Assembly: GCA_005408345.1 (NCBI GenBank)
Contig: SEMN01000462.1
Span: 248,001-312,000, forward strand
Origin: Macquaria australasica
Lineage: Eukaryota > Chordata > Actinopteri > Centrarchiformes > Percichthyidae
Direction: 5' to 3'
DNA: 64,000 nucleotides
Below, one piece after another: positions 1 to 11,301 of this stretch. The notes beneath the pieces were generated by a model that saw only the letters and a program-made list of their open reading frames with translations, did no database searches and was not told the origin of the DNA. The position numbers and the translations under genes are program-made. Each line of letters begins with the position of its first letter. Position 1 is the stretch's first letter.

Positions 1-671
1 AATCTACCATCAGAACTCAGACAAACTCTTCTGAAAGGCCAATACCCATCAAAGTGGAAGGAAGCTATACCAGGAACTCTAGGTGAAGGCTGCTATATCA
101 AATGCAGACCTGCCAAACTGTACAGATGTACATGAGCTGAAATGTTTTTTGGCATAAGGTGGTACTCCAAGACTTGGGGTTGGCAGGTCTACTCCAGACC
201 TGTCTGTAAATATATCTGAGTGCAATACAGAATAAGACATCAACATGTTAAATTCTGAGTTCAGAAGGGTGACAGCTGAAGTGTATATGTGTGAGTGTAT
301 ACACATACTGTATACAGTATATATATATGTATATGTGTGAATCTATATATACATATATATGTATGTACAGTATGTATATAATTTATATAAACATATAAAT
401 TATGTTTGTATAGCCCTTGTAATGTCATAATGTCATATTCTTGTTTTTCTCCACCCTGAAGAGTGTTTAAGTCTTTGAACAATTGAATAAAACACCAATT
501 AAGTTAATTATTCGATACAATTGACCCATCATTTCCATACAAAGCTGGAATTCAATTAATCATTTAAAAAAATACAAGAAACAGGTTGGACTCAGTAAAA
601 ATAAGCAAATATGGGTTTTTTAAAAATCAGTAAGTGATGGTGAAACTGTAGGTTATGAAAATAACAGCTAC
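1..671. other. Intronic or intergenic, AT-rich; no gene seen
   Basis: This stretch lies on the downstream side of the minus-strand RCC1 exon and is probably intron of that gene. It is AT-rich and contains a TA/TG simple-repeat tract near 300-400. No second RCC1-type exon or other coding segment with splice sites was recognised here. Confidence 0.5.
312..400. repeat. Imperfect (TA)n / (TATG)n simple repeat
   Basis: A run of alternating TA and TATG units is visible, partly self-complementary. It is a microsatellite-like tract with no coding signal. Confidence 0.7.
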
Positions 672-838
672 CTCTCCATCCAGAGTGAGGGCCATGGAGT
701 GATGCGAGCCACACACCACTTCTCTCACTTTCTTGTTCTGTAGGTTCGCGGTGACCAGCACCGGGGACAGTCCCTGGCTGGTAGTCCCATTCCCCAGCTG
801 ACTGTAGCCATTGTGGCCCCAAGCAAACAGATTTCCAT
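672..838 (-). CDS. rcbtb1: RCC1-repeat exon of an RCBTB1-like gene (partial)
   Basis: Read on the minus strand, a TTTTTTGCAG acceptor precedes the exon and GAG|GTAGCT ends it. The 167-bp exon encodes one RCC1 blade: a GNLFAWGHNGYSQLGNGTT segment, then NLQNKKVREV, CGSHHSMAL and DGE. RCC1 blades build a seven-bladed beta-propeller, and in RCBTB proteins this propeller precedes a BTB domain, which is a CUL3-adaptor type fold. The GHNGYSQLGNGTT...CGSHHSMAL pattern fits RCBTB1 better than RCBTB2 from memory. Only this exon is visible. The downstream exons would lie beyond position 1, and upstream exons were not found between 839 and 4351. The gene is therefore partial, and the paralogue assignment is an inference. 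Confidence 0.7.
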
Positions 839-3800
839 CTGCAAAAAATCAACACAATGATTACACAAGGGGTCCATATAAATCTAACAAAATAATCTAA
901 GTTTATTAACTATTTAGCCATGTTGCTTGGTGAAGATTTGACTGTTTGGAAAAGTTAAAAACTTGCCTTTTTTTCACTGACCATGTCCAGTATTTTTGGT
1001 AGAAAACACTGTTAGCCCAAACTCAGTCAGAACCATTATTAATTCATGATTATTAAACCAAAATTGTACTTGTTTATTATGCACAAAAACTTTAATTCAT
1101 TTTTAGTAACACATTCAAGTTTAAGTGAAGCCAATCGTTTATAAAATGCACATTTGCATCAGTCAACTATTTATAAGCATTGATGGTTTACACGTTTTGA
1201 GACTGCAGTTAAAAAAAAACAAAAAACATTTTATTTAAATCCTGCAGTGGCCATCACCTCCCCTTGTACTTGTAGTTTTTCTTGGCAACCAGCAGGTGGA
1301 GGACTACCCCATATATCTGGGCTCATCGGCTTGGATGTGCTGCATCATTTGGGATGCTCTTGATACAGTGATGATAAGGGTTTAAGCTAATATGGGGTCA
1401 CTTTAGTTTTCATGATTCAGTATAAGAATATTACGAGGGTATGTAAACACTGGACTTAAAAAAACTATTCATTAAATGATTCTGAAAATTAGATTCTCAA
1501 TTCAATAAGACTCTGGTTGACCATTAATAGCAGCTTTTCTAGTTCAAATGAGTTACACACGCTGAGTCAAAGCTTTCTACTTCAAATTCTGCAAAGGCCT
1601 GAGCAAAAGGATTTTCTTAGTTCTTAAAATAAGGAAGCCAATCAGAATCAAGTCCAAATATGTTTACCGGTCTTGGTTTGATGCGTCCAAAAGAACCATT
1701 TTTATTTATTTGTCATTTGTTCTGGCATTTTCTGGCGTTTTATATCACAGGGAATCAGATTAAATATGAAGCCTTGCAAATCAGGATAATAATTCCCAAT
1801 TTGGGTCCCACTTTTGTGCAGCAGCAGCACTTGTGTTGCAGTCTTTTCTGTGGCTTTGAGGGCAGTTATATGATATTCCCTGGATGCAGTTGTGCTTTTC
1901 TCTTGGAGCTGCAGCCAACAGATCAATACACCAGCAGGCTTAGTGCTGCTAACCCACTTCTCAATGGCCTGGTGTCCACTACATGGTCCTACAGGCATTC
2001 AGTCTACACATCTGCCACTCAGAAGCAAGTCCTGTCAGTCTTTTGATAGACTGGAGGGAGTTATAAACTGCCTTTGCTCAAGGTGTTTAAAGTAAATTGT
2101 AAAAAAAAAGTAGTCAGTGATTTAGGCAACAAAATACTAAGAAGTAAGTCACGTAGGCCGTGCGTAAGTTAAAAGTTTAAATGACTCAACGTTGACTTTT
2201 GGTTTCTCGCGGGATCCGAACTCCTGTCTTCTGGGTCAAAGTCCTGTGTTTGCGCCACCCCGCGAGCACGCGAGTGGCCCAAATCAAACACACCCACGAT
2301 GTTGCGTGAGCAACAGGTGCATGCTGGGTCCAGCTAAGGTACTAAACGCTTCCATCCTCATGTTGGACCCTCCAGCGGTGACTGTTACATTGGTTTAGGA
2401 ACTTTTACCTTCAGTGAGGTGTGTGAGGCCTTTCTGTTGTTTATGACTGCTCCCAAACGTTTTGAGTTTGAGGAGTAACGTTAGCCTACAGAGGACTGTT
2501 CAGCCTATGTTGTGCTTTGTGAATGAACGAGCAGAGAAGTTGAACCTAGAGCAGACTGCGGAGGACTCACAGAATGAGAAGCTTTGGAAATCTTCTCTGC
2601 GCATGTTGTAAGTCACCTCTTTTCTGGTTCATTTGCTTGTCATGAATTCCCACTAGCTCATTCAGATTTCAGTCTTTTGCTCCCTCCCTTCTTCCTCCCA
2701 CGCCTTCTTTCTGTGTTCCTGCACCCTCACTCATTTCATTTTTCCTTCTTTACTTCTGCTCTTCTTCCTTTTCCAGCTACATTATTTGCCGTGTGTGACA
2801 CACACACACACACACATACATACTGTACACACACATGCAGCTGTGGCTGTGTGCTTACCGAGCTGAAGCAGAGGTCTGTGCACACAGATGATATTTTGCC
2901 CCTTGATGACAGCAATCCCATGAACAGAGTGTGAAAAGAAATCTGCCAGGCGTCAGTCATCCTGCAGTAATGACTGTGTGTGTGCTGCTTGTTGTGATCC
3001 AAATGTCACAATATACAAGACTAGATGAGCAGGAGACGTGGCTGTTTGTAAGGACCATTATCCTGGACTCATTTGTCAATACTGCAATGCAGCCGAGAGT
3101 GATATTTATTCCAGGAAGTTCAGTGTTTGTCTGTAATTGGTAATTTGTGCCCCCTGCAGAATTTTGCTCATTCGAATGTGTGTGTGCCTGACAACTTTAA
3201 AAAATGCAAATGTCTTCGACAAAAATTCACACAGCTGTATTTGGGTGATTAGTGCCAGGTGAAAGATTAAAGGTGCTATGTGTAGAAATTTTAAACAGCC
3301 AAATATCCTTGTCAGATTAACTGTGATAGCTTGATATGATCATTGTGGAGAAATGAGACCATGGTGGATGCAGTTGGTGGGTTATATTTCAAGCTGGTTG
3401 TAAATTTGTTGTTTCTCAAAACTAAGACGTCATTTCCCATAAACCCTTCTTGGATAGATGCTGTAGTGACTTATCAAGCCACACGCTCTTTATCATGATT
3501 ATCTTTATTGACAAGAATAATGTTGGAAGTGGTTTTTTTCCATTAATCTTTCACTCTTTCCATTACCTGCACTAACAAAACAGCACCTGATCTCTTTCTA
3601 TGTAGTGCCATAAAGCAATCCATCAGATTTTCTGGCAAGTCTGATTTAAAATTCTGCTTAGGGCTTCATAAATGGGTCCCCTGCTGTCTGACAGAAACTA
3701 CAATCACACCAAATACATCTGCTGTACAGTATATACTCTTGCTTCATCTCAGGAAGACAACCAAAGCAGTTTGGTGTGCTCAGTAGTGCGTCTGTCATAT

Positions 3801-4351
3801 TGAACAGGATGTTTACAATCTTTTAGTAAAAGATATAACTTCCAGTTCTTGTTGAGAGTGAATACATTTTCTTCTTAAGTTCCCAGGTCCTCACAGTCAT
3901 TTCTGTCAGCTCAGAGAGGGGATTTTATTGCAAACATCAAAGGCACTGTGCATAAAAGTTGTTCCCCTTCCCTCAGTAAAACTGCTGTTTTGGGTTTAGG
4001 TTTATAAATGAACTGATTCACAGGCAACTGCTAGAGAATGGATGGTGTGTTTTTAAAAGCCTTTCAGGATGCCAAAACGCTGTAAAGGACTTGATGTTGT
4101 GTGTGCTGGACCGATTTTTATGTCTCTTTCGAATGTTTTCTATCATTCACTGACATTTTTAATTATTTATCTCTGCTAAATGTAGACACACGAAATGTAT
4201 TTGACTTTGATGATTTATATCTGCAAAGCAATGCGTATTGCTTTCCGTTGTGGTTGCGTTTGTTTAATCGGTTTGAGATGTCACTGACACTGTTGTTACG
4301 GTCCAAAGACCTCTCGTGCATGTCATTAGGATAATTGAACTGTCACTGATA
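839..4351. other. Non-coding region between the RCC1 exon and the DIRS element
   Basis: No exon with convincing splice sites was recognised on either strand. A GC-richer patch around 2150-2400 contains an 8-bp inverted repeat, CTCGCGGG at 2206 and CCCGCGAG ending near 2267. On the minus strand this patch resembles a tRNA-derived repeat with a GTTCGGATCC box, but it does not fold as a tRNA. A short (CA)n lies near 2800-2830. If the RCC1 gene is intact, this is its upstream intron or flank. Confidence 0.45.
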
Positions 4352-4514
4352 AGTTCTATGTCGTACGTGCTCCGCCCTCTAACGGGCTTCGCTATTGGTT
4401 CATCCCCTCGAGGCTCCACCTCGGCACCTGAGTCAAAGTTCATGCACTCACCGTCCAATCAGGAGGTAGTCCCCTTCCCTACAAAACCCCAGTACGCGCA
4501 TTGCTCGTTTCCCT
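4352..4514 (+). repeat. Left inverted terminal repeat of the DIRS element
   Basis: It begins GTTCTATGTCGTACGTGC and runs to the CATTGCTCGTTTCCC segment. It is the reverse complement of 9276-9434 with scattered mismatches. The outer end differs from the right repeat (TCGTACGTGCTCCGC versus GAGTACGTGCGAGG). Confidence 0.88.
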
Positions 4515-4869
4515 TTTTCAACTTAGCAACCTGTTGTCTAGTTCAGCGAAAAATTGTCACCAACTGGTGTCGCGTCTAGTAGGAATTTTGCGCTTGGATA
4601 TGGTCAGCAAGCCTTGTGTGCCTCACTGATGTCAATGGCGGACCAGCACGGTCAGAGGCATCAGAGTGAGGCCGGCACCTGCCTCGAGTCTCTCGCGCTC
4701 CCCCCGGAGGAGCATGAGCGTCAGGCACGGTTTGCCGAGGCTGGTCGCTCCCTCCACACTGGCCGGCGCTGACGGTGCGGAGGGTGGCGGCTTGGCGCAG
4801 GGCGTAGGCCGCCTTGACAGTGCGGGTCTCCGAATGCAGACATAACAGCGTCTCTGACATATTTCTTAT

Positions 4870-6420
4870 TCGCACTGCACATTCTGAAACACAGCTTGTT
4901 CAGATGTTAGCGCTGTTAGCCATGACTTTCTGGTATTAGCACGGCGGCTGATAGTGTGTTTGTGTCTTTGGCTTGCGAGTCACCGCCGCTCCGATCGGCA
5001 CACTACCCGAGCAGGACGTGTGTTGGAGAGCGGCGCCGCTGTTATATTATAACCGCGTCTCTGAATGTTTTCTTACTTGCACTGATACATTCTTATGGTC
5101 TCTTGAGAGGTCTTCTGCTAGCACTTCACATTCTGATACACAGGTTGGTTCAGATGTTAGCGCTGTTGGCCGTGATCTTCAGCCATTAGCAGGACGGCTA
5201 ATACGTTGTTTATGTGTCACTGGCTTGCTAGTCGCTGCCGTTCTGATCGGCACATCAGCCAGGCAGGGAGTGTGCCGGAGAACGGCAGTGCTTATATCCG
5301 AGCATCCGCGGCTGACGCCCCGACCCATGGTGGCGAGAAGGTGTCATCGCGGGTGCATAAACTTCACACAGTGGTTTCACCACGGCTTCTTAAGCGGCCT
5401 CAAGTAAGCCGCGAAACTCCAGTAGCATGGCTTGCGCGGCTAGCGGTGCTGGCTGCTGCCATTTCTGGCTCTGAACCCTACTTTTGGCAGAGGCCGTCAG
5501 AGGTGAGTGCAGTCGTTCATGAACCGCACGCTAGATGGCGGTCATAATACTGCAGCAGCAGAGTGCGGTGCCAGAGGACACATCCCTCACGTGAGTACTG
5601 TTGTCTTACCTGGTGAGCTCTACGGTCCATAGCGGAGCTTGATGCTTCACTTGGCCTTGATGTTCATTTTGCCCTGTCGTCCTCAGCGATCGGTTCGCTG
5701 GGGGACGAAGCGAGGGAGGCATCGACTTTGTTTGGGGTTCCCGCGGGTTCATAAGCGGTCTCAAGTTCAGCCGTGTAACTCCGCTAGCATGGTTTATGCG
5801 GCTAGTGGTGCTAGTCGCTAACATTTGGCTCCGACCCCGCCGCATTGACCGATGAGGGTGTAATGGTGTATGGTCTCAGAGATTTTCTTCCAGCTCTTCC
5901 CTGTCTGTTGCACAGCATGGTTCAGGTGGTAGCGTGGCTAGCCGTGAGTTAGCAACCATTAGCAAGCAGGCTAATAAGTTGTTTATGGGTCACTGGTTTG
6001 CTAGTCGCCATCGATCTCTTCGGCATACTACCTGGGCAGGGCGTAGGCCAGAGAACGACGCCACGCATGTGGTAGCTCCTACTGGTGACGCGGTTTCCAC
6101 CCACGGTGGTGAAACGGCGTCATCAGCAATGCAGGGTATTCACACGTCGGGGTTCCCGCGGGTTCATAAGCGGTCTCAAGTCGAGCCGCGTAACTCTGCT
6201 AGCATGGTTAGCGTGGCTAACGGTGCTAGTCGCCGCCATTTTGGCTTTGACCCCTCTGCTTTGATCGATTACGTCAGAGGTGAGCGCCGGGTGCAGTCGG
6301 GTATGAACCGGACGCAAGATGGCGGTCGTAACGTTGCGGCAGCAGAGTGCAAGGCTGACTTTCCTCACGTGAGTACTGTCTCTTTGGTAGAAGGAACCAG
6401 TAAACATCATGACCCACCGT
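4870..6420 (+). pseudogene. Decayed gag-like (ORF1) region of the DIRS element with internal duplication
   Basis: This region lies between the left terminal repeat and the RT, where DIRS elements carry ORF1. It has no recognised domain and no single open frame. The longest open stretch begins at 5934 and reads on into the RT leader. The DNA is internally repetitive: a block at about 5125-5620 recurs at about 5900-6390 with an offset of roughly 770-790 bp. A motif CGGGTTCATAAGCGGTCTCA occurs at about 5745 and 6159, with a more diverged copy near 5386. A further partial copy of the 5125 block starts near 4875. Whether the duplication predates or follows inactivation cannot be told. Confidence 0.55.
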
Positions 6421-6639
6421 GGAGTGCGGTGGCTTCGTCCGGTCTTGATGGGGATGGTTCTCCGTCACTCTCGGAGGTCGGTTCGCCAGCGGAAGCGTCA
6501 CGGCCCTTTCTGCCAGGGCCCCCCGTCCGTCCTTCCCCAAGGTGGGAGGGTCGGTGCAGGTGGGTACTTCTTCCCGCCGAGCCAGTTGCGCTCCCTCTCA
6601 TGGACCGTTACTCGACTTGGGTGCGGCTGTGCAGCCCTC

Positions 6640-7285
6640 TCTCTGTGTGGATGAACAGAACGCTGCAGAGGGTTTACGCGTTGCAGTTTTGCCGCACACC
6701 CCTGGCGTTCGGCGGCATCCTGCAAACATCGCTCGCCAACCCAGCAGAGATGGCGGTATTGAGGGAGGCGGTAGCCTCAGAAGCGCGGACGGGGTTTTTT
6801 CTCCCCATATTTTCTGGTGCCCAAGAAGTCGGGGGGGCTGAGGCCATTTTTGGACCTGCGCAAGTTGAACACGTTCATTGCGCGCAGGCCTTTTTCGCAT
6901 GTTGACGGTCAGGCAGCTTATGGAATGCATTCGGCCAGGCGACTGGATGACATCCATAGATCTGACCGACGTATACTTCCATGTCCCCATCCTGCAGTGT
7001 CACAGGAAGTACCTGCGCTTCGCGATGGACGGTCAGTGTTATCAGTTCGGTCGCCTTCCGTTCGGATACTCCCTCTCCCCGCGCACGTTCTCCAAGTGTG
7101 TGGAGACGGCGTTGGCACCACTCAGGAAAAAGGGGGTGAGAATCCTGAATTACATAGACGATTGGCTGATTCTCGCCGCCTCCAGACAGGAGGCCGAGTC
7201 CCACACAGCGCTGGTCTTCGCTGTCAACCCCAGCAAAAGTCTCCTGCTGCCGAGTCAGCAGACAGCATATCTGGGGCTTATATAG
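6640..7285 (+). pseudogene. DIRS reverse transcriptase, frameshifted
   Basis: Typical DIRS RT blocks appear in three frames. A leader contains RVYALQFCRTPLAFGGILQT. The PKKSGGLRPFLDLRKLN motif starts at 6817. A third frame, from about 6900, gives GDWMTSIDLTDVYFHVPI, RLPFGYSLSPRTFSKCVE and the catalytic YIDDW at 7151-7165. Frame changes fall near 6810 and 6890, and the frame ends in TAG at 7283. The fingers and palm are therefore present but not translatable as one protein. The thumb is missing because sequence jumps straight into the end of RNase H. Confidence 0.85.
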
Positions 7286-7630
7286 AAGGTGCTGCACCAC
7301 TTCGCCCCTCGGCTCAGAGGGAGGAATGTCATGGTACGGTCAGACAATACCACGGCTGTGGCCTACCTGAACAGGCAAGGGGGGGGTTCGATCGCCAGCA
7401 CTACACAGACTTGCGGTGTCTATCTTGACCTGGGCGGATCGCCACTTATCGTCCTTGAGGGCTCGCTACGTTCCGGCTTCCCTCAACACGGGGGCAGACA
7501 GGATGTCCCGGGGGGGTCCGTTGGGGGAGGAATGGAGCCTCTCCTTGGAGGTGGCAGCACTGGTCTGGCAGCGTTTCGGACTACCGGTGGCTGACCTTTT
7601 TTGCGGCCAGAGAGAACGCTCTGTGTCCGT
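7286..7630 (+). pseudogene. DIRS RNase H remnant, internally deleted
   Basis: After the stop at 7283 the sequence reads into HFAPRLRGRNVMVRSDNTTA and YLNRQGG, which correspond to the later part of a DIRS RNase H. The C-terminal part continues in another frame as ARYVPASLNTGADRMSR from about 7460. The intervening connection domain and the first catalytic residues expected between LGLI and HFAP are absent, so a deletion of several hundred bases is inferred with a junction close to 7283. Enzyme activity is not expected. Confidence 0.7.
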
Positions 7631-7671
7631 TATGGTTCTCTCTGAGGCCGACGGACGCTCCCCCACTGGGG

Positions 7672-8976
7672 GTGGATGCATTGGCTCATCCACATTGGCC
7701 TCACGGTCTGCTGTATGCTTTCCCGCCGTTGAGGCTGATGATGCAGTTGCTCCACAGGATCCGGATGCAGCACTTGGTCGTGATAGTGGTGGCGCCGGCT
7801 CTGGTCCAGCTAGTGGAGGCAGGCCCGTGGCCAGTGCCGGATCTGCCCACGGCTCTCTGGCAGGCAGGGGGCTCTGTCCTCTCGCGCCTGGTTCTGGGTC
7901 ACCGGCTCTTGGTCTGGAGATTGAGAGGGTGAGATTGGAGGGCTTGGGCCTCCCGGCTGCGGTTGTCTCTACGATTTTACATGCTCGTGCTCCATTCACT
8001 GCAAAACTCTACGCATCACGATGGCGGGTGATCACAGGTTGGTGCGAGGCCAGGGACATCAGGCCCAGCTCTTGTTCCCTGCAGGACATTTTGGGTTTCC
8101 TGCAGGGGTTGTTTGACAGCGGTCGTGCGGCATCCACTGTAGCTGTGTTTGCGGCAGCTATTACGGTTGGCCACGAGGGGTTCGGTCGCTTTACAGCCCA
8201 AAGTCACCCTCTAGTTAAACGCTTCTTACGGGGGGCTCGTCGATTGCGGCCCCCTGTTCGATGCCTGGTTCCCCAGTGGGATCTCCAGACGGTTTTGGAC
8301 GGCCTGGCAGGCCCACCGTTCGACCCATTGGAGCAGGCAGATTTGGAGGCCCTGTCGATCAAGACGGCACTCCTGCTAGCCTTGACCTTGGCTAAGAGAG
8401 CAGGAGACCTGGGGGCCTTGTCTGTGCATGCAGCTTGCATGTCAGTCAGTGGTGACGGGGAGGTGCTGGAGCTGCGTCCGAACCCGTCTTTTTGGCCGAA
8501 GGTCATTACCGCCTCTTTCCGGTCTAGGGTTGTTCGCTTGAGAGCTTTCTTTCCACCGCCGCACGCGTCGGCGGACGAGGAACGGCTTCACACGTTGTGC
8601 CCGGTGCGCGGTCTGCATCTATGTTGAGCGCACTGCGGGTTTTCGGCGATCTGACCAGTTGTTTGTCTGCTATGGTGGTCGGGCTCAGGGGGCTCCACTG
8701 TCTTCTCAGCGACTGGCCCATTGGATTTGCGCCCATTGGATGGGCCGCATCCCCCCGGTGGGGCTAAGGGCACATTCTACTAGGAGCATCACTGCTTCAG
8801 TGGCCCTTTTCAGGGGTGTGTCGGTGGCTGACATCTGCTTGGCCGCCTCCTGGTCTTCGACTTCTACTTTTGTGCAGTCCTATCTAAGGGATGTGACTGC
8901 TAGCTCTGTGTCACATGCTGTGTTGGGTGCACAGGTGACGGAACCTTCAGCTAGTCTAGATGGAGGTTCGGTGTAA
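7672..8976 (+). pseudogene. DIRS tyrosine recombinase (integrase), frameshifted
   Basis: The N-terminal part is split between two frames, with the 7672-7930 frame carrying LLYAFPPLRL and VVAPA. Homology then returns to the frame containing FTAKLYASRWRVITGWCEA. The first catalytic arginine lies in TLAKRAGDLGALSV at about 8390-8430. A single-base frame change near 8610 hides YVERTAGFRRSDQLFVCYGG. The HxxR box (HSTR) is at 8771-8782, and the likely nucleophile tyrosine is in FVQSYL at about 8886. In DIRS elements this enzyme integrates a circular DNA copy. All catalytic boxes survive, but the frame is broken at least three times. Confidence 0.85.
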
Positions 8977-9133
8977 CAATGCCTGTCCAGCGGCTGTCAT
9001 TGCAGCCTGGCACGAGTCTCCCCGGTGGGTGGCACTCGACCGGGGAACTACTGTGTACAGGGGTAGTGGCTCTTAGTGGGTTCGGCCCAGCTGGGAGTAC
9101 ATCTCATCCCTACGGCCTTCCCCTCGGTTTTTA

Positions 9134-9235
9134 ACCAATAGCAAAGCCCGTTAGAGGGCGGAGCACGTACGACATAGAAATAAAGGTTACCTGGTGTAAC
9201 CCCAGTTCTATGAGTACGTGCGAGGCCCTCTAACT
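9134..9235 (+). repeat. DIRS internal complementary region
   Basis: The first half (9134-9177) is the reverse complement of the left terminus, including its private GCACGTACGACATAGAA variant. The second half (about 9178-9235) is the reverse complement of the right terminus, including the GGTTACCTGGTGTAACCCCAG extension that the left end lacks. In DIRS replication this region is proposed to act as a splint that joins the two cDNA ends into a circle. Confidence 0.85.
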
Positions 9236-9275
9236 ACCAGCCCAGCTGGCCCTGGTGACGGTTGCTGAGTCTTCA

Positions 9276-9461
9276 AGGGAAACAAGCAATGCGCGTACTG
9301 GGGTTTTGTAGGGAAGGGGACTACCTCCTGATTGGACGGTGAGTGCATGAACTTTGACTCAGGTGCCGAGGTGGAGCCTCGGGGATGAACCAATAGCAAA
9401 GCCCGTTAGAGGGCCTCGCACGTACTCATAGAACTGGGGTTACACCAGGTAACCTTTATTT
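9276..9461 (-). repeat. Right inverted terminal repeat of the DIRS element
   Basis: It matches the left repeat in inverse orientation and carries about 27 extra outer bases (GGGGTTACACCAGGTAACC region, 9436-9461). The asymmetry resembles that described for the founding DIRS-1 element. The boundary is set where the match to the internal complementary region stops. Confidence 0.85.
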
Positions 9462-9591
9462 TGTCCGTGTGTGTGTGTTTGTGCTGTGAGTTTGAGCAGC
9501 TGATGTGGATTCAGCACCACGGACAGCGCCAGCTCGATCTCCTGAAACCACTGCAGCATTTTCAGCTCCGGACGAGTGCGAGACAGTCTAC
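9462..9591 (-). other. Possible coding exon abutting the DIRS right end (unidentified)
   Basis: On the minus strand a GGTTGTAG acceptor precedes an open segment reading RTRPELKMLQWFQEIELA and then VVLNPHQLLKLTAQ, with codon-like composition. It runs directly into a CA-rich stretch and the end of the DIRS element, with no clear GT donor. It may be an exon cut by the insertion, or chance. I do not recognise the protein. It lies on the same strand as the RCBTB-like exon, so it could belong to that transcript. Confidence 0.25.
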
Positions 9592-11301
9592 AACCGAGAT
9601 AATATACACTAAATACACCAAGCAGCACCTAATTCAACAAAATTTCAACTCTAATTCAATAAATTGTTTGACGGTGCTTCATCCACATGAAAATGCGAAG
9701 GAAACAAGCACTTCTAAAGGGTAAGACCTCAATTCAGATTAGGTGCTGTTTCGTAGACCGTATCATGCAAGCCGAACTGACAACAACACCCCAGTGTTAC
9801 AAGGGAGTCATGCAACAGGTGTGTACATTTGTCGATAGAAAGGGCAGCATTAACCTGCCAGATTTGTGGACGGAGTTGCCTATCTGATGCAAAGGCGCGC
9901 CCGTAAGTAAAGAGGGACACATGCATGTTGAGGTCTCGTACCCAAATTGGTGACGCCATCTCGCCGCCGCCCCCCTCCCCAAATGTTGCCAGTTACGGTT
10001 CATATCCAGTCAGTCCAGATACTGACGGTGTGGGAACCACGTGTCTGCAAAGCAGCTCCAGTTAGTAGGGCTGCATCAAGCTGCACAGGCAAACCGGAGG
10101 TAACCTTTTCCTTCAGAACAAAAGTCGAGGGAAAACCGGACTCTGCTCATTTTTGAAAGAAAGATCGCACAGCTCTAGGTTGCCTAAACAAAAAAAGTAA
10201 ATTGATGTGGTACAGACAACAAAATCATATGTATGCATACTGAACATTTTGTAATATTTCCACATCAATTGACAATTTTATGTATGCAGTAGGCTACTGT
10301 AAATTGTAGGCTATATTTATATATATATATTATTTTTTTTATATATTTGAAACATGTCTTTTTATCCTGAAAATGTAAGTTAATAGGCCTAAATATAAAT
10401 AATCACATCTCATCACATTCTTTGATGACAGGTAAGTGTTGACTCATCCTTCATCAAAGTTGGGTGTGATGGGGTAATACTCCCACTGAATTAATGCTAT
10501 TTATTGGTTTTATGATCAGTGGCATGTAATCGATAAGAATGCCATTTATTACTTTTACATGGAAAATACAGGATGGCTGAGGTTGAAGGCAGCTGCCTAT
10601 TGTGCATGTTATTAATTGTATGTCTTGATTGAAAAGCACAAGTGAAACACTGCCACCAGGTGTGGTGGAAATTGTGTATTTCCTTTGGAGAAGTGAGCAA
10701 ATAAAATGAAGATCCAACAAGCCATTGTCTTTTGTATATCTAATTAAGAAAAGAATGAAACAATCAGATGAAATGGTAAATAAGGGTAAATGAAAGGGGG
10801 GGTGCAGGGGAGCACACAGATCCGATTTCTGTGTGCTCGCCTGCACCGATTTCAATCCGATTTCAGCTGAAGGACAGAGATCATACACCAAAATGCATAT
10901 GAAGCGTCTGACAAAGAAGGAAAGTATGCTGTCACATACTTACAACCTCACAATACACAGACAGACATATCAGAGTACAGAATCACCTCTAACAAAGATA
11001 GTCTGTCTCCAGCTAAGTTTTCCTGCCCAAGGCTGGAAACCCAGGGCAGACTGTTCCTCAGACTGCAGCTGTCTTTTCCCCTGATTACAAACAATTTGTC
11101 CTCCCGCTATAACCAACCAAGATACCAATGTACCTTAAACAGAGATGACAGAAATTATGAGTATACAGAATTAAGACTGATTGACTAGAAAAACAAGTTA
11201 TCACACTAAACATATCCAGTGGACATAAAGAGAAATTTATCACACTAAACATATCTAGTAGACAGAAAGAGAGAAATTTTGCCCTCACACCAGGTGTCAT
11301 C
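9592..11301. other. Non-coding region, AT-rich; no gene recognised
   Basis: The stretch includes a (TA)n tract near 10318-10345. Around 9715-9725 there is a donor-like AAAGG|GTAAGA, and 10790-11080 holds short open segments, but nothing joins them into a supported gene. It may contain 5' exons of the small plus-strand gene that starts being visible at 11302. Confidence 0.4.

Larger units (their letters stand above)
4352..9461 (+). mobile_element. DIRS-type tyrosine-recombinase retrotransposon, degenerate
   Basis: The element has inverted terminal repeats (4352-4514 and 9276-9461), an internal complementary region (9134-9235), and in order a gag-like region, reverse transcriptase, RNase H remnant and tyrosine recombinase. 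This is the DIRS architecture. These elements integrate through a circular intermediate with a tyrosine recombinase and leave no long target duplication, and none is seen here. Frameshifts in the RT and recombinase, a stop at 7283 and an internal RNase H deletion show that this copy cannot encode a full protein set. GC content is higher than in the flanks. The start could be off by a few bases because the end sequence is only defined by its match to the internal copy. Confidence 0.9.

Noticed and set aside
1702..1998. Overlapping open frames on both strands around 1.7-2.0 kb.
   Set aside because: No homology, no splice sites and no compositional bias; chance open frames.
2206..2267. A tRNA-like segment with complementary CTCGCGGG/CCCGCGAG ends and a GTTCGGATCC box on the minus strand.
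   Set aside because: It is only about 62 nt, with no proper D arm or T stem. It is more likely part of a tRNA-derived repeat.
5934..6905. A 323-codon open frame that could be taken for a host gene.
   Set aside because: It lies inside the DIRS element, runs through the duplicated gag region and crosses into RT leader sequence in a mixed frame.
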